64,000 nt of DNA from CAVVKW01 sp963749035 (GTDB lineage: Bacteria; Verrucomicrobiota; Verrucomicrobiia; Chthoniobacterales; JAATET01), in NCBI GenBank assembly GCA_963749035.1, contig CAVVKW010000002.1, positions 434,001 to 498,000 on the forward strand. Reading direction: 5' to 3'. The number at the start of each line of letters is the position of its first letter. Position 1 is the stretch's first letter. A program made the translations under genes and the position numbers. The notes beneath the pieces were generated by a model. The model did not search any database. It saw only the letters and a program-made list of their open reading frames with translations, and was not told where the DNA came from. Of this stretch, positions 43,252 to 51,999 are shown one piece after another.

Positions 43252-43959
43252 ATGTCAGCCGCGGACCATCGAATCTCTCAACAGGACCCGGACTTTATCC
43301 GCAGCACATTCGCCTCCATCGCGACGCGCTACGATCTGGCGAACCACGCACTCAGCGGCGGCGCCGATTTCCTGTGGCGCGCCCAAGCGGCAAACATCGT
43401 CAAATCGTGGTGTCCAAACGTCGTTCTCGATCTCGCAACCGGCAGCGGCGATCTGGCACTCGTGCTCAATCGCGAACTTCCAAACGCCCAGGTCATCGCC
43501 GCGGACTTCTGCGAACCCATGCTCCGCGAAGCCCAGAAAAAAAGTGTCCCCAACCTGATTGCCGCTGACGGCACCCGCCTCCCGTTCGCTGATGCGGCCT
43601 TCGACGCCCTCACCGTCGCGTTCGGACTGCGAAACATGGCTGATTACGACGTCGCCCTCGACCAGATGGCTCGCGTGATCCGTCCGGGCGGCCACGTCCT
43701 CGTCCTCGACTTCTCCCTTCCGCAATCGCCGATCCTCCGAACCCTCTACCGCGCCTACCTCCACCACGTTCTCCCCCGATTCGCTGGTGGAGTCACTGGC
43801 CAACCGGAAGCCTACACCTACCTCGGCGATTCCATCGAAGCATTCCCGCGAGGAAGCGACATGCTAAACCGATTAGCTGAAGCCGGCTTTGAACTTCCCG
43901 CCGCCAGACCTCTCTGGTTCGGAATCGTCACGATCTATACTGCGACGCGAAAACGCTGA
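43252..43959 (+). CDS. ubiE: Demethylmenaquinone/ubiquinone methyltransferase
   Basis: 235 residues from ATG 43252. SAM-binding block VLDLATGSGDLALVLNRELPNAQVIAADFCEPML, family motif FDALTVAFGLRNMADYDVALDQMARVIRPGGHVLVLDFSLP, and C-terminal YTYLGDSIEAFPRG. It performs the last C-methylation in menaquinone (and ubiquinone) synthesis; the quinone made here would feed the cytochrome b/c protein at 60339. It converges with nusG. Confidence 0.93.
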   Translation: MSAADHRISQQDPDFIRSTFASIATRYDLANHALSGGADFLWRAQAANIVKSWCPNVVLDLATGSGDLALVLNRELPNAQVIAADFCEPMLREAQKKSVPNLIAADGTRLPFADAAFDALTVAFGLRNMADYDVALDQMARVIRPGGHVLVLDFSLPQSPILRTLYRAYLHHVLPRFAGGVTGQPEAYTYLGDSIEAFPRGSDMLNRLAEAGFELPAARPLWFGIVTIYTATRKR

Positions 43960-44040
43960 ATCCTAAACGACCCGCGTCCGACGAGATTCTCGTCGCATCG
44001 GCGACCGGCCCGGGCGTGGCCTCTCGGCCGCTGACAGAAA

Positions 44041-44607
44041 CTAGCCTTTCTCGACCTGCCAGTATTCCAACTCCACCGGGGTTTCCCGGCCGAAGATACT
44101 GACCGACACGCGCAATTTCCCGCGCTCGGGGTCGATTTCTTCGACCACACCATTCTGATTTTGGAAGGGACCATCGGCCACCTTGACCTTGTCGCCGACC
44201 TCGAACTCAATCTTCGGCTTCACGCTCTCCTCGCGCTCCTTCATCTGCGCGAGCATGCCCTCGACTTCCTTCTTCCGCATCGGAATCGGGCGATCATTCG
44301 AGCTCCCTGCGAAACCAATCACGCCAGTCGTCTCCTTGACGAAATACCAGCTTCGGTCCACCAGACCATTGTCGTCGGTCAGCAAATGCATGTTGACGAT
44401 AATGTAACCGGGGAAAAACTTCCGAGTCGTCTCGGTCTTCTTGCCGCGCTTGATCTCCTGCACGCGCTCGGTCGGGATCAAAACGTCAAAAATGACGTCC
44501 TCCATCTCCTCCGTCTTAATGCGTTTCTGGATGTTGTCGTGGACTTTCTGCTCCTGTCCAGAAAGGACGTGAACAACAAAGAACTGATCGCGCGGGGCCA
44601 AATTCAT
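44041..44607 (-). CDS. nusG: Transcription termination/antitermination protein NusG
   Basis: 188 residues from ATG 44607. NGN domain (QFFVVHVLSGQEQKVHDNIQKRI..., FFPGYIIVNM, YFVKETTGVIGF) and KOW domain (VGDKVKVADGPFQNQNGVVEEIDPERGKLRVSVSIFGRETPVELEYWQVE). It starts 14 bp after secE. The L11 operon that usually follows nusG is missing; the gene meets ubiE instead. Confidence 0.97.
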   Translation of the reverse strand: MNLAPRDQFFVVHVLSGQEQKVHDNIQKRIKTEEMEDVIFDVLIPTERVQEIKRGKKTETTRKFFPGYIIVNMHLLTDDNGLVDRSWYFVKETTGVIGFAGSSNDRPIPMRKKEVEGMLAQMKEREESVKPKIEFEVGDKVKVADGPFQNQNGVVEEIDPERGKLRVSVSIFGRETPVELEYWQVEKG

Positions 44608-44621
44608 GAAAACGGACTACC

Positions 44622-44837
44622 TCAGGGCTTCGTCAGAAACCCAACGATATTGATAAAAAATAGGTCGAACGCCGCGATGTATCCGCCGATGAGAAGCATG
44701 GCGATCAGGACGACGACGGTGGAATCCCACAATTCCTTGTAACGTCGGAAACCCTTTTCATTCGGGTCCCACGGCCAAGACGCTTTGCTAAGTTCCGTGC
44801 GAACTTCGGCGGTGAATCGGGATAATTTTCCAAACAT
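44622..44837 (-). CDS. secE: Preprotein translocase subunit SecE
   Basis: 71 residues from ATG 44837. The amphipathic segment RFTAEVRTELSKASWPWDP precedes one membrane helix (TVVVLIAMLLIGGYIAAFDLFFINIVGFL), the minimal single-helix SecE. It lies between tRNA-Trp and nusG in the conserved tuf-trnW-secE-nusG order. Confidence 0.95.
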   Translation of the reverse strand: MFGKLSRFTAEVRTELSKASWPWDPNEKGFRRYKELWDSTVVVLIAMLLIGGYIAAFDLFFINIVGFLTKP

Positions 44838-44890
44838 GGTGGGGTGAGAATAAATTTCAAATCCCCCGTGTGAACGAGGGATTCGAAGAG

Positions 44891-44963
44891 CAGGCGAGGA
44901 GGGACTCGAACCCCCAACAAACGGTTTTGGAGACCGCTACTCTACCAATTGAGTTACTCGCCT
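44891..44963 (-). tRNA. tRNA-Trp (anticodon CCA)
   Basis: 73-nt cloverleaf: acceptor AGGCGAG/CTCGCCT, D-arm TAACTCAATTGGTAGAGTA, anticodon loop CTCCAAA (CCA), T-arm GGGGGTTCGAGTCCC, discriminator G. It lies between tuf and secE, its usual place in many bacteria. Confidence 0.96.
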
Positions 44964-44986
44964 TGGAATCGAAACCGTCGAAACGG

Positions 44987-46171
44987 TTACTTGATGATGT
45001 CGCCGACGCGGCCAGCACCCACGGTGCGACCACCTTCGCGAATCGCGAAGCGGATGGTCTTCTCCATGGCGATTGGCGTGATCAACTCGACCTCGATCGA
45101 GACATTATCACCTGGCATGACCATTTCAACACCTTCGGGGAGTCGGATGGAACCGGTCACGTCCGTCGTGCGGAAGTAAAACTGCGGGCGATAGTTCGAG
45201 AAGAACGGCGTGTGACGGCCACCTTCGTCTTTGCTGAGAACGTAGATCTCTGCTTTGAACTCGGTGTGCGGAGTGATCGATCCGACCTTCGCGATGACCT
45301 GGCCACGCTCGATGTCGTCTTTCTTCACGCCACGGAGGAGAATGCCGACGTTGTCACCAGCACGCGCCTCGTCGAGGAGCTTGCGGAACATTTCGATGTC
45401 GGTGACGGTCGTTTTCTTCGTGTCACGAATACCGACGATCTCGACTTCCTCCATCTTCTTGAGGATGCCGCGCTCGACACGACCGGTGGCGACGGTGCCG
45501 CGACCTTCGATGTTGAACACGTCTTCGATCGGCATCAGGAACGGCTGATCGACCGGGCGCTCTGGCTCCGGAATGTATTCGTCGACAGCCTTCATGAGCT
45601 GGACGATCTTCTCTTCGAAGTCAGCGTCGCCGTTCAGGGCCTTCAACGCGCTACCCTTGACGATCGGGATGTCGTCGCCGGGGAATTCGTAGCTGGAGAG
45701 CAACTCACGAACTTCCATCTCGACGAGTTCGAGAAGCTCTTCGTCGTCGACCATGTCGCACTTGTTGAGGAAAACCACCATCGCGGGGACACCGACCTGA
45801 CGCGAAAGCAAGATGTGCTCGCGAGTCTGAGGCATCGGACCGTCAGCGGCGCTGACGACGAGGATCGCACCGTCCATCTGCGCTGCACCCGTGATCATGT
45901 TTTTGACGTAATCAGCGTGTCCGGGGCAATCAACGTGAGCGTAGTGACGATTCTCGGTCTCGTACTCCTGATGCGAAGTGTTGATCGTGATGCCGCGCTC
46001 TTTCTCTTCCGGCGCGTTGTCGATGTCCTCGTATTTCCGGGCGGTTGCACCACCGGCCTTCGCGAGCACGGTCGTGATCGCTGCGGTGAGGGTCGTCTTG
46101 CCGTGATCCACGTGACCGATCGTTCCGATGTTCACGTGGGGTTTCTCTCGCTTGAATGTATCTTTAGCCAT
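44987..46171 (-). CDS. tuf: Elongation factor Tu
   Basis: 394 residues from ATG 46171. GTPase motifs GHVDHGKTTL, DCPGHADYVKNM and NKCDMVDDEELLELV; domains 2 and 3 follow to VGAGRVGDIIK. It delivers aminoacyl-tRNA to the ribosome. tRNA-Thr lies 41 bp upstream and tRNA-Trp 23 bp downstream on the same strand, so the region is one transcript with tRNA processing. Confidence 0.98.
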   Translation of the reverse strand: MAKDTFKREKPHVNIGTIGHVDHGKTTLTAAITTVLAKAGGATARKYEDIDNAPEEKERGITINTSHQEYETENRHYAHVDCPGHADYVKNMITGAAQMDGAILVVSAADGPMPQTREHILLSRQVGVPAMVVFLNKCDMVDDEELLELVEMEVRELLSSYEFPGDDIPIVKGSALKALNGDADFEEKIVQLMKAVDEYIPEPERPVDQPFLMPIEDVFNIEGRGTVATGRVERGILKKMEEVEIVGIRDTKKTTVTDIEMFRKLLDEARAGDNVGILLRGVKKDDIERGQVIAKVGSITPHTEFKAEIYVLSKDEGGRHTPFFSNYRPQFYFRTTDVTGSIRLPEGVEMVMPGDNVSIEVELITPIAMEKTIRFAIREGGRTVGAGRVGDIIK

Positions 46172-46212
46172 GGGTTTGTTTGGATTGTTCGCTACCGTTT
46201 GCTGGAAATCGT

Positions 46213-46286
<74 letters not shown>

Positions 46287-46655
46287 ATCGGGGCACTCTC
46301 GGCCATCGGGTTGTTTAGATTCGCATAAGGTATCTGGTTCAATTGCCGCCACAAGAGGTCAAAGGTCCCACCCGCTTCAGCTTTTGGAAGCGGCGCAGAA
46401 CCCAGGAAACCTCCCGGCGAAAATTGAGGGGTGAAGCTATCAATTGCGTTTAGTGTGTCAAAGGGAAAATCGAAGACGATTCCAAACGCCTCCTTCTCCC
46501 CCGCCTTCGCCAAAGACCGGATTCCTCCGTTTCACCTTTCCAGCATCCGGCTTCCCCGAGCGATCGCGGTGTGATCGCAGCGGCGACCTCGGCATCGGAT
46601 TCGGAATTTGCACCGTGCAGTCCGTCGGGATAAAAACCCGTTTACCGCTTCTCCC
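46287..46655. other. Divergent promoter region between tRNA-Thr/tuf and the GH1 gene
   Basis: 369 bp with no convincing gene. The strong promoter of the tRNA-Thr-tuf transcript must be in the left part. Short frames on both strands have no family features. Confidence 0.5.
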
Positions 46656-48023
46656 ATGCTTCGTTTCCCAGCCGCCCTCGGAATCCTCCTAACGCTGACC
46701 GGCTGCATCATCGATCCGCTTGGCCCCATCGGCCCGGGCCCCCAACCTCCGCCACCGGTCTCAACCCCCCAACCCTCCGACGAATTCGCGTGGGGCATCT
46801 CGACCAGCAGCTACCAATACGAAGATCCCGACGTGGAGCCGGGCGACGCTGACTTCTTCCTCACGGACTGGGACATTTTCATCGAAGAAGGCAAGGCACC
46901 CGAAAAGGGCAACGCCCTCTACAGTTGGACCCACTTCGACAAAGACCTCGCTGCACTGAAAAAGATTGGCGTCACGCATTACCGGTTCAGCGTTTCGTGG
47001 GCGCGCTGCGAGCCACAGCCTGGCGTTTACAACGAAGCGGCCATCCGCCGTTACGCCGAGATGGCGCGCCGCCTCGAGGAAGCCGGCATCGAGCCGGTCG
47101 TCTGCCTCTGGCACTTCACGTTTCCTTCCTGGCTCTACGACCGGAAGAAGCCGGCCGAATCGAATTGGTTGCACCCTCTTGCCCGGACTCACTGGCGGGC
47201 GTTCGTCGACCGAATGGTCCGAGCCACCGCTCCTTACACGAATCACTACGCCCCGCAGAACGAGCCCAACGGCCAGATCACCACGGCTTATCTCGTGGGC
47301 CAGTGGCCGCCGGGGATGGACCTCGCCTTCGGTCACTATTGGAAGGCCATCGACGCCAGCGTCGCAATGTTCCGCGACGCCGCGCAGCAGATCAAAGCCA
47401 TCAAACCCACCGCCAAGGTCATGAGCGTCGAGGCCCTGCCGTGGTGGGAACATCCACCCTTCGCGCCAGGCCGCTTGATCTACGACACCATGCTGCACCA
47501 AAACGTCGACCATCTGGACCGCATCCACGACGTTTGCGACATCGTCGGCATCAACTATTACTACTCCGAAAAGGCCACCCTCCTCGGCGTTCTCGCCGTC
47601 CCGCACCAGCGCGGGAAGGATTTTAGCATGATGGGTTGGCGCATCGATCCGCAGGGCCTCTACAACGAGATCCAACGAGTTGCGACTCGCTACGGAAAAC
47701 CAATGATGATTACCGAAAATGGTATCGCGACCCCTGACGACTCGAAGCGCATCGCCTACGTGGAAACTCACCTGGCCGCGATCGCCCGCGCCATCCGCGA
47801 CGGCTACGACGTCCGCGGGTATTTCGCCTGGTCCCTCGCCGACAACTACGAATGGCACTACGGCTACGAAGCCACGTTCGGCCTCGCTCGGATGGACCCG
47901 AAAACCTACGACCGCGTCCTGAAACCCAGCGCCCGAAAATTCGCCGACTGGATCCGCCATAACCGCACGGTGCGCTCCGTCAGTAAATTCCATAAACCGC
48001 CGCCTGGGAAACCCGTCCCGTAA
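46656..48023 (+). CDS. Exported lipoprotein glycoside hydrolase family 1
   Basis: 455 residues from ATG 46656. Lipobox LTGC (Cys near 17) after MLRFPAALGILLTL, then a Pro-rich spacer (PIGPGPQPPPPVSTP). The GH1 barrel shows FAWGISTSSYQYE, THYRFSVSWARCEPQPG, the acid/base in YAPQNEPNG, VCDIVGINYYYSEKA and the nucleophile in MMITENGIATPDD, with YFAWSLADNYEWHYGYEATFGL at the end. It should hydrolyse beta-glycosides. Most GH1 enzymes are cytoplasmic, so a lipid-anchored, exported one is uncommon. Confidence 0.9.
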   Translation: MLRFPAALGILLTLTGCIIDPLGPIGPGPQPPPPVSTPQPSDEFAWGISTSSYQYEDPDVEPGDADFFLTDWDIFIEEGKAPEKGNALYSWTHFDKDLAALKKIGVTHYRFSVSWARCEPQPGVYNEAAIRRYAEMARRLEEAGIEPVVCLWHFTFPSWLYDRKKPAESNWLHPLARTHWRAFVDRMVRATAPYTNHYAPQNEPNGQITTAYLVGQWPPGMDLAFGHYWKAIDASVAMFRDAAQQIKAIKPTAKVMSVEALPWWEHPPFAPGRLIYDTMLHQNVDHLDRIHDVCDIVGINYYYSEKATLLGVLAVPHQRGKDFSMMGWRIDPQGLYNEIQRVATRYGKPMMITENGIATPDDSKRIAYVETHLAAIARAIRDGYDVRGYFAWSLADNYEWHYGYEATFGLARMDPKTYDRVLKPSARKFADWIRHNRTVRSVSKFHKPPPGKPVP

Positions 48024-48041
48024 CCCGCTACGTTGGAAAAT

Positions 48042-48058
48042 GGCGAGCCATGCTCGCC
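48042..48058 (+). terminator. GC-rich hairpin after the GH1 gene
   Basis: GGCGAGC-CAT-GCTCGCC is a perfect 7-bp stem with a 3-base loop between the convergent GH1 and phnE genes. No T tract follows, so its terminator role is uncertain. About 25 bases later comes a stretch of CTGTG/CCGTG-type repeats (TCTGTGCTCTCCGTGCAATC) that resembles dispersed intergenic elements. Confidence 0.4.
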
Positions 48059-48157
48059 CCCCACGACTTCTCGTTCATCTGTGCTCTCCGTGCAATCCGT
48101 GGTTTAAAATCCGAATTCTGTGGTCGAAGCCGCCTGCCGTTCCGTTGCAAAAAAGCA

Positions 48158-48970
48158 CTACAGCGCAAACTGCTTCCGGATTCGCTCGCCCGCGTAATCG
48201 AGCACCAACACGACCACGAGAATGCAAATCAACACCGCACAAAACCGGTCCCAGCGCGATAATTCCTGGTAGGTCTGGAGCCAAACCCCGATCCCCCCGG
48301 CCCCGACGTAGCCGATGATCGACGCACTGCGGATGTTGTATTCCAGCATCCACAGCGTCTGACTCCACACCAGCGGCTTCGCGTGCGGCCACACCCCGTA
48401 TTGAAACCGCTGCACCACGTCCGCGCCCGTCGCCCGCAACCCATCCGCCACGCCCGAGTCGATCGACTCGAACGAGTCGCTGAAAAATTTCCCCAGATAC
48501 CCCACGCTGTAAATCGCCAGTCCCACCACGCCCGCCAGCGGATTCGCCCCGCAGACCGCCACCGCGATCAGCGCCCAGATCAACCCGGGAATCGACCGGA
48601 CGCACACCAGGAGAAACCGCGCGATCCGCACCAGCCACATCGGCGCAATGTTCAACGAAGCCGCCATCGCCACCGGCAGCGAGACCAAGACCGAGATCAA
48701 CGTCGCGATCACCGCGATCTGAAACGTCTCGATCAACGCCTCACCGAGCAGCCGCCAATCCGAGAAATTCGGCGGAAAAAACCGCTCCAAAAATCCAACT
48801 AGATTATCGAAATAATCCAGATCCCGTCCCGACCCGCGCAACGCCGGTAGCGAAAAAATCACCGCGACGGCAAACAACGTCAGCGTGACGTTGAACGCAT
48901 TTAGCTTCGGCGGAGCCGACCGGGGAACGTTGGCGGGCGGAGCGCTGGGCGGTTGCGTCGCCGTCGACAT
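48158..48970 (-). CDS. phnE: Phosphonate/phosphite-type ABC transporter permease
   Basis: 270 residues from ATG 48970. Family blocks: ALIETFQIAVIATLISVLVSLPVAMAA, FLLVCVRSIPGLIWALIAVAVCGANPLAGVVGLAIYSVGYLGKFFSDSFE and NIRSASIIGYVGAGGIGVWL, with five or six membrane helices. Its ATG overlaps the phnC stop (TGATG). It forms the membrane channel for PhnD-bound substrate. Confidence 0.93.
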   Translation of the reverse strand: MSTATQPPSAPPANVPRSAPPKLNAFNVTLTLFAVAVIFSLPALRGSGRDLDYFDNLVGFLERFFPPNFSDWRLLGEALIETFQIAVIATLISVLVSLPVAMAASLNIAPMWLVRIARFLLVCVRSIPGLIWALIAVAVCGANPLAGVVGLAIYSVGYLGKFFSDSFESIDSGVADGLRATGADVVQRFQYGVWPHAKPLVWSQTLWMLEYNIRSASIIGYVGAGGIGVWLQTYQELSRWDRFCAVLICILVVVLVLDYAGERIRKQFAL

Positions 48971-49719
48971 CAGTCCGCCGCGCGCAGCTTCCACGCCGCC
49001 GGACAGACCCGGCTCAACGTCAGCGTGTAATCCGCAAACTCCGCGACCAGGTCCGGATCGTGCAGCACGCAAAAGACCGTCCGCTGATTCTTCCGCGTCT
49101 CGTCGCGAAGATAACCCAGGACGTTCCGCGCGAGCGCCGGATCCAGACTCGCAACCGGCTCGTCAGCCAGAATCAATTCCGGCGATTGCATCAGCGCTCG
49201 AGCGATCGCCGTCCGCTGACGTTCCCCGCCGGAGATCTTCGCCACCGGCAGCCGCTCGTATCCCTTCAGACCAAATCGCTCGAGCAAATCCTTCGCCTGC
49301 TTCCGCTCGTCGCGCGAGAAACCCAACAGCGTCCGCCACCAACCTCGCTGCCCCAGCACGCCGCAACACACGTTCGTCAGCACCGACGCGTTCAAGGTCA
49401 ACCGCAGGTGTTGGAAAACCAGCCCCAACCGCTTCTGAAAATCGTTCGGACTGTGATCGCACCGCTGCGCGCATCGGTAGGTGATCGTTCCCGCCCCCGG
49501 CTCCAGCATTCCCGCCAAGCACGCCAGCAGGCTACTCTTTCCCACCCCCGAAGGACCGACCACCGCCACGAAAGATCCTCGCGGAACGTCCAGATTGAGA
49601 TCGCGCACGAGATCACGCTGATCCCGACGCACGCACAGATTGCGCAACTCGACGTGCGAAGGTTCGGCCGCACCAGCGGACACCACGTCCCCCGGTGAAA
49701 TGGCAGGTGCCAGAATCAT
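48970..49719 (-). CDS. phnC: Phosphonate-type ABC transporter ATP-binding protein
   Basis: 249 residues from ATG 49719. Walker A VVGPSGVGKSS, Q-loop LVFQHLRLTLNASVLTNVCCGVLG, signature KISGGERQRTAIARAL, Walker B LILADEPVASLDP and H-loop CVLHDPDLVAEFAD. The signature ISGGE differs slightly from the usual LSGGQ. It overlaps phnD by 4 bp (ATGA) and phnE by 1 bp. Confidence 0.93.
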   Translation of the reverse strand: MILAPAISPGDVVSAGAAEPSHVELRNLCVRRDQRDLVRDLNLDVPRGSFVAVVGPSGVGKSSLLACLAGMLEPGAGTITYRCAQRCDHSPNDFQKRLGLVFQHLRLTLNASVLTNVCCGVLGQRGWWRTLLGFSRDERKQAKDLLERFGLKGYERLPVAKISGGERQRTAIARALMQSPELILADEPVASLDPALARNVLGYLRDETRKNQRTVFCVLHDPDLVAEFADYTLTLSRVCPAAWKLRAAD

Positions 49720-50600
49720 CGCTGGTTCAACATTTTCATCGCCGCCTCGACCGGAGCCAAATGTTCGTCGGCATCGACCTCGATCAATTCCGCCGAGAAA
49801 ATGTCTTCGTTGATCTCCGTGCCGGAATCCCGCAACGCCAGCAAACCGTCCTTCAAAATCGCCCGATCCGCTTCGTCCAATTTCGACGAGACCGCGATGA
49901 CGTGCGTTGGCACCGGCCCCTGCTCGGTCACCTTCTTGAGCTTCGCCTTCTGTTCCGCGGTCAAATACTCGTCCTCGTCAAACACGTAGTAGCTCACCGC
50001 CGCCGCCTCGGCCTCTCCGGACAGCACGCGCTCGACCGCCGAAACGTAACCGATCCCGTAACTCACGTTTCCGTCCCCAAAGAACGACTCCGGGTCCGCG
50101 CTCTCATCGATCAACCCCTTCGCGTGGAGATCGACCATCGGAATCAGGAATCCCGACGTGCTCGTGCGACTGCTGAACGCGATCGGTTTGCCCTTCAAAT
50201 CCTCCACCTTCGAGTAGGGCGCATCTTTCAAAGCCAGCCAGTAACTCTTGTAATAGGGGTTCCCGTCGATCTCCCCCGCCAGCAGCAACTCGCCCGCTTC
50301 GTTGTCGCGCGCATTCACCATTTCGGTCGAACTCACGTAAGCCAAGTCGATCGTCCCGTTCCGCATTCCCTCGACGATCACCGCCGCCGACGTCGGAACG
50401 ATCACCTCGACCGGCTTTCCAAAATTCTTCTCCAAGATCCGCGCCAATTCGCCGCGCTCCGCCAGCATTCGATCCGGGTCCTTGTCCGGCTTCAGTGCCA
50501 CCACCACTTGATCGAGCGAGAGTTCCTCCGCCAACAGGGCGCTCACCGAGCCACCTAAAATTCCTAGCGCCAAAACCAAAGACAAACCGACGTTCCGCAT
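49716..50600 (-). CDS. phnD: PhnD-like substrate-binding protein
   Basis: 294 residues from ATG 50600. Signal peptide MRNVGLSLVLALGILGGSVSALLA. Periplasmic-binding fold with VVVALKPDKDPDRMLAERGELARILEKNFGKPVEVIVPTSAAVIVEGMRNGTIDLAYVSSTEMV, FSSRTSTSGFLIPM and YGIGYVSAVERVLSGEAEAAAVSYY. PhnD-type proteins bind phosphonates, phosphite or phosphate. No C-P lyase, phosphonatase or phosphite dehydrogenase lies nearby, so the ligand is open. Confidence 0.92.
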   Translation of the reverse strand: MRNVGLSLVLALGILGGSVSALLAEELSLDQVVVALKPDKDPDRMLAERGELARILEKNFGKPVEVIVPTSAAVIVEGMRNGTIDLAYVSSTEMVNARDNEAGELLLAGEIDGNPYYKSYWLALKDAPYSKVEDLKGKPIAFSSRTSTSGFLIPMVDLHAKGLIDESADPESFFGDGNVSYGIGYVSAVERVLSGEAEAAAVSYYVFDEDEYLTAEQKAKLKKVTEQGPVPTHVIAVSSKLDEADRAILKDGLLALRDSGTEINEDIFSAELIEVDADEHLAPVEAAMKMLNQR

Positions 50601-50711
50601 AATTGAGATCGAATCTCATTCGCGCCCCCCGCGAAGTCAAGCGTCATGGAGCTTCCGCCGCACCGACCATCCCGGGCACGATCACCCGCCGCCCGTCCGG
50701 TCTCACGACCT

Positions 50712-51371
50712 TCAAGGCTGCAGCCGCCGCACGACCCAAGCACCCCCCGCCCCGCGCTCGTAGCGGAATCGATCGTGCAATCGTCCGGTCCGCCCCTGCC
50801 AAAATTCAAACGACTCCGGCACCACGCGGTAGCCGCCCCAGAAAGGCGGCAGCGGAATCTCCCCGCCGTTGAATTTCGTCCGCACTTGCTCGAACGCCGC
50901 TTCCAACGCGTCCCGGCTCTCGGCCAGCTCGCTCTGCCTCGACGCCCAAGCGCCGAGCTGACTCTCCCGCGGCCGACTGTGAAAATACTCCCGCGATTCG
51001 TCCGCGCCCAATCGCTCCGCCCGGCCCGTTACCAGCACCTGACGTTCGAGCGGATTCCAATGAAACGTCAGCGCGACCCACGGATTCACCGCCATCTCCC
51101 GTCCCTTGCGACTCTCGTAATTCGTGAAAAACCGGAGAGCGTCCGCCTCGATCCCTTTTAACAGCACCGTTCGCGCCGACGGTCTCCCGTCACCGTCAGC
51201 CGTTGCCAACGTCATCGCGTTCGGCTCGGCCACGGCTTCACACCCCCTGGCGACCTCGAACCAAGCGCGGAATTGCTCGATCGGATCGTCCGCCAAATCC
51301 CCGTCGTCCAATTGATCGGCACGATAATCCTTTCGCAGGTCAGGGAGTCCGGCAGCTTTCATCCCCACCAT
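50712..51371 (-). CDS. pdxH: Pyridoxamine 5'-phosphate oxidase
   Basis: 219 residues from ATG 51371. Family blocks: FRAWFEVARGCEAVAEPNAMTLATADGDGRPSARTVLLKGI, FFTNYESRKGREMAVNPWVALTFHWNPLERQVLVTGRAERL, FHSRPRESQLGAWASRQS and PPFWGGYRVVPESFEFWQGRTGRLHDRFRY with the C-terminal RRLQP. It uses FMN to make pyridoxal phosphate. It diverges from rplS. Confidence 0.95.
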   Translation of the reverse strand: MVGMKAAGLPDLRKDYRADQLDDGDLADDPIEQFRAWFEVARGCEAVAEPNAMTLATADGDGRPSARTVLLKGIEADALRFFTNYESRKGREMAVNPWVALTFHWNPLERQVLVTGRAERLGADESREYFHSRPRESQLGAWASRQSELAESRDALEAAFEQVRTKFNGGEIPLPPFWGGYRVVPESFEFWQGRTGRLHDRFRYERGAGGAWVVRRLQP

Positions 51372-51512
51372 GCTGTGGTCCCGACACCTTCCTGGCAATC
51401 GAAGATCGGCTTCCCCCTCGACCCCCGAAATCGGCGGAAGAAAATTCCGCAAAACCAACTCTTGCAAAATCTGGACGACCGGGCATGCTCTCCGACCCAC
51501 TATTTTACGGCA

Positions 51513-51866
51513 ATGAACGTTATCGACAAGATTGAGCAGGAACAGTTGAAGGAAGAAGTCACGGAATTTGCCGTAGGAGATACCGTCAAGGTCCACACCC
51601 GCGTCATCGAAGGCGACAAGGAGCGGATTCAGATCTTCGCTGGCATCGTCATCGGCCGCAAGGGCACGGGCGTCAACGCCGCCTTCACCGTCCGTCGCAT
51701 CAGCTACGGCGAAGGAGTCGAGCGCGTATTTCCGGTTCATTCCCCACGCATCGCCCGCATCGAGGTTGAGCGCCGCGGATCCGTCCGGCGCGCCAAGCTC
51801 AACTACCTGCGTCAGCGGATCGGCAAGTCCGCCACCACCGTCAAGGAGAAGGTGACCCAGCGGTAA
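51513..51866 (+). CDS. rplS: 50S ribosomal protein L19
   Basis: 117 residues from ATG 51513. Characteristic blocks: FAVGDTVKVHTRVIEGDKERIQIFAGIVIGRKGTGVNAAFTVRRISYGEGVERVFPVHSPRIARIEVERRGSVRRAKLNYLRQRIGKSA. Usually found after trmD/rimM, which are absent here. It precedes rnhB by 133 bp. Confidence 0.96.
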   Translation: MNVIDKIEQEQLKEEVTEFAVGDTVKVHTRVIEGDKERIQIFAGIVIGRKGTGVNAAFTVRRISYGEGVERVFPVHSPRIARIEVERRGSVRRAKLNYLRQRIGKSATTVKEKVTQR

Positions 51867-51999
51867 TCCCCGCGGATCGCCCCTCCTTTTCTTCGATCCG
51901 GCTCCCGCCCCGCTGCGGACCGGCTCGCTCTCGAGCGAGTTAACGCAACCGATTCGCTCCGCCCAAACGCGAGCGACATTTTCCCCCCAAAGGAGTCCC

